A stretch of 64,000 nt of DNA from Alphaproteobacteria bacterium (GTDB lineage: Bacteria > Pseudomonadota > Alphaproteobacteria > TMED109). A program made the translations under genes and the position numbers. Each line of letters starts with the position of its first letter. Position 1 is the stretch's first letter. The notes under the pieces are model-generated. The model worked only from the letters and a program-made list of their open reading frames with translations. It searched no databases and was not told where the DNA came from. The DNA is taken from contig JAJDWH010000041.1 in the NCBI GenBank assembly GCA_022825705.1, forward strand, positions 1 to 64,000. The letters are read 5' to 3'. Below, piece by piece: positions 63,668 through 64,000 of this stretch.

Positions 63668-64000
63668 ATGAGCCGGCCTCTCAAAATCGCGTTTCAAGGG
63701 GAGCTGGGCGCGCACTCGCACATGGCGTGTCTCGACATGTTCCCGGATTCGGAGGTCGTCCCGTGCTCCGCGTTCGAGGACTGCTTCCAGCAGGTGCGCA
63801 GCGGCGGGACCGACCGAGCCTTCATTCCCGTGGACAACTCCGCGGCCGGCCGGGTCGCCGACATTCATCGGCTGTTACCGGCTTCAGGCCTCCACATCAT
63901 CGGCGAGCATTTCGCAGGCATCAGCCATCATCTCATGGCCCGGCCCGGCACCTCCGTGGCAAGCATCCGGCAAGCCGCCAGCCACTTCCATGCGCTGAGT
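63668..64000 (+). CDS. pheA: Prephenate dehydratase, N-terminal part (cut by the window end)
   Basis: 111 codons are inside the window. The start MSRPLKIAFQGELGAHSHMA has the G-E-x-GAxSxxA opening of prephenate dehydratase, then SAFEDCFQQVRSGGTDRAFI, then PVDNSAAGRVADIHRLL, the P-x-ENSxxG substrate loop (Asp replaces Glu here), and GEHFAGISHHLMARPGTS. It converts prephenate to phenylpyruvate in phenylalanine synthesis. The C-terminal catalytic TRF motif and any ACT domain lie beyond the edge. It follows kdsB by 52 bases. Confidence 0.88.
   Translation, partial: MSRPLKIAFQGELGAHSHMACLDMFPDSEVVPCSAFEDCFQQVRSGGTDRAFIPVDNSAAGRVADIHRLLPASGLHIIGEHFAGISHHLMARPGTSVASIRQAASHFHALS

Noticed and set aside
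1-64000. CRISPR arrays, tRNA and rRNA genes
   Set aside because: No regularly spaced repeats were seen and no convincing T-loop (GGTTCGAAT-type) with paired arms was found by eye; a tRNAscan run would be decisive.

Overview
The window looks like a chromosomal segment of a high-GC alphaproteobacterium, possibly from Rhodospirillales or a related uncultured lineage. The evidence is a DUF3035/BamF-like lipoprotein beside lspA and ileS, a short C-domain-only HPr kinase inside an rpoN/PTS-Ntr cluster, hopanoid genes hpnCDE, and the peptidoglycan-recycling pair amgK-murU. The assignment rests on gene content and order only. No rRNA, tRNA or CRISPR array was found by eye.

Bases 1 to about 20400 are an accessory, partly decayed region with low gene density. 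In order it holds: the edge of an IS630-family element; a frameshifted gene whose C-terminus resembles MvaI/BcnI restriction enzymes; a Tad2-like (DUF2829) gene; a NalP-like subtilase lipoprotein; two TbpB-like surface lipoproteins (6138 and 12748); a fused remnant of HigA and a serine recombinase; a zinc-ribbon membrane protein; a possible group II intron scar; a Phd/VapC-type toxin-antitoxin pair; a broken outer-membrane barrel gene; a cupin; cytochrome and quinoprotein scraps; a Tat-exported amidohydrolase/decarboxylase; a HipBA module whose antitoxin has a long extra tail; and a DUF4143 ATPase with an unexplained C-terminal extension.

From about 20650 the sequence becomes dense, conserved core genome. 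A minus-strand cluster runs ahcY-tsaE-amgK-murU, with a GST further downstream (SAH hydrolysis, tRNA modification, cell-wall recycling). A plus-strand cassette of unknown role follows: an exported sialidase-fold protein and two membrane proteins. Next is a tightly overlapping minus-strand cluster: 3'-5' exonuclease, kdsD, lptC, lptA, lptB, rpoN, ptsN, hprK, an EIIA-Man protein and HPr. It joins KDO and lipopolysaccharide export with sigma-54 and phosphotransfer regulation. Then come trpB2, lepA, pheT, pheS, rplT and rpmI, all on the minus strand.

From 42.5 to 50.1 kb are an aldehyde dehydrogenase, a TPR protein, glycerate 2-kinase and a fused indolepyruvate ferredoxin oxidoreductase. Bases 50.2 to 55.3 kb hold the squalene module ispA-hpnC-hpnD-hpnE (FPP to presqualene diphosphate, hydroxysqualene and squalene), with a palindromic candidate operator upstream. 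No squalene-hopene cyclase is present in the window. The last part holds an outer-membrane barrel protein with a LolA-like partner, then a BamF-like lipoprotein, lspA, ileS and ribF, and divergently kdsB and the start of a prephenate dehydratase gene cut by the window edge.

The strongest candidates for under-described biology are the Tad2-like locus, the surface protease/lipoprotein set, the enlarged HipB, the extended DUF4143 ATPase, the sialidase/membrane-protein cassette and the barrel/LolA-like pair. None of these can be called a new system from sequence reading alone.
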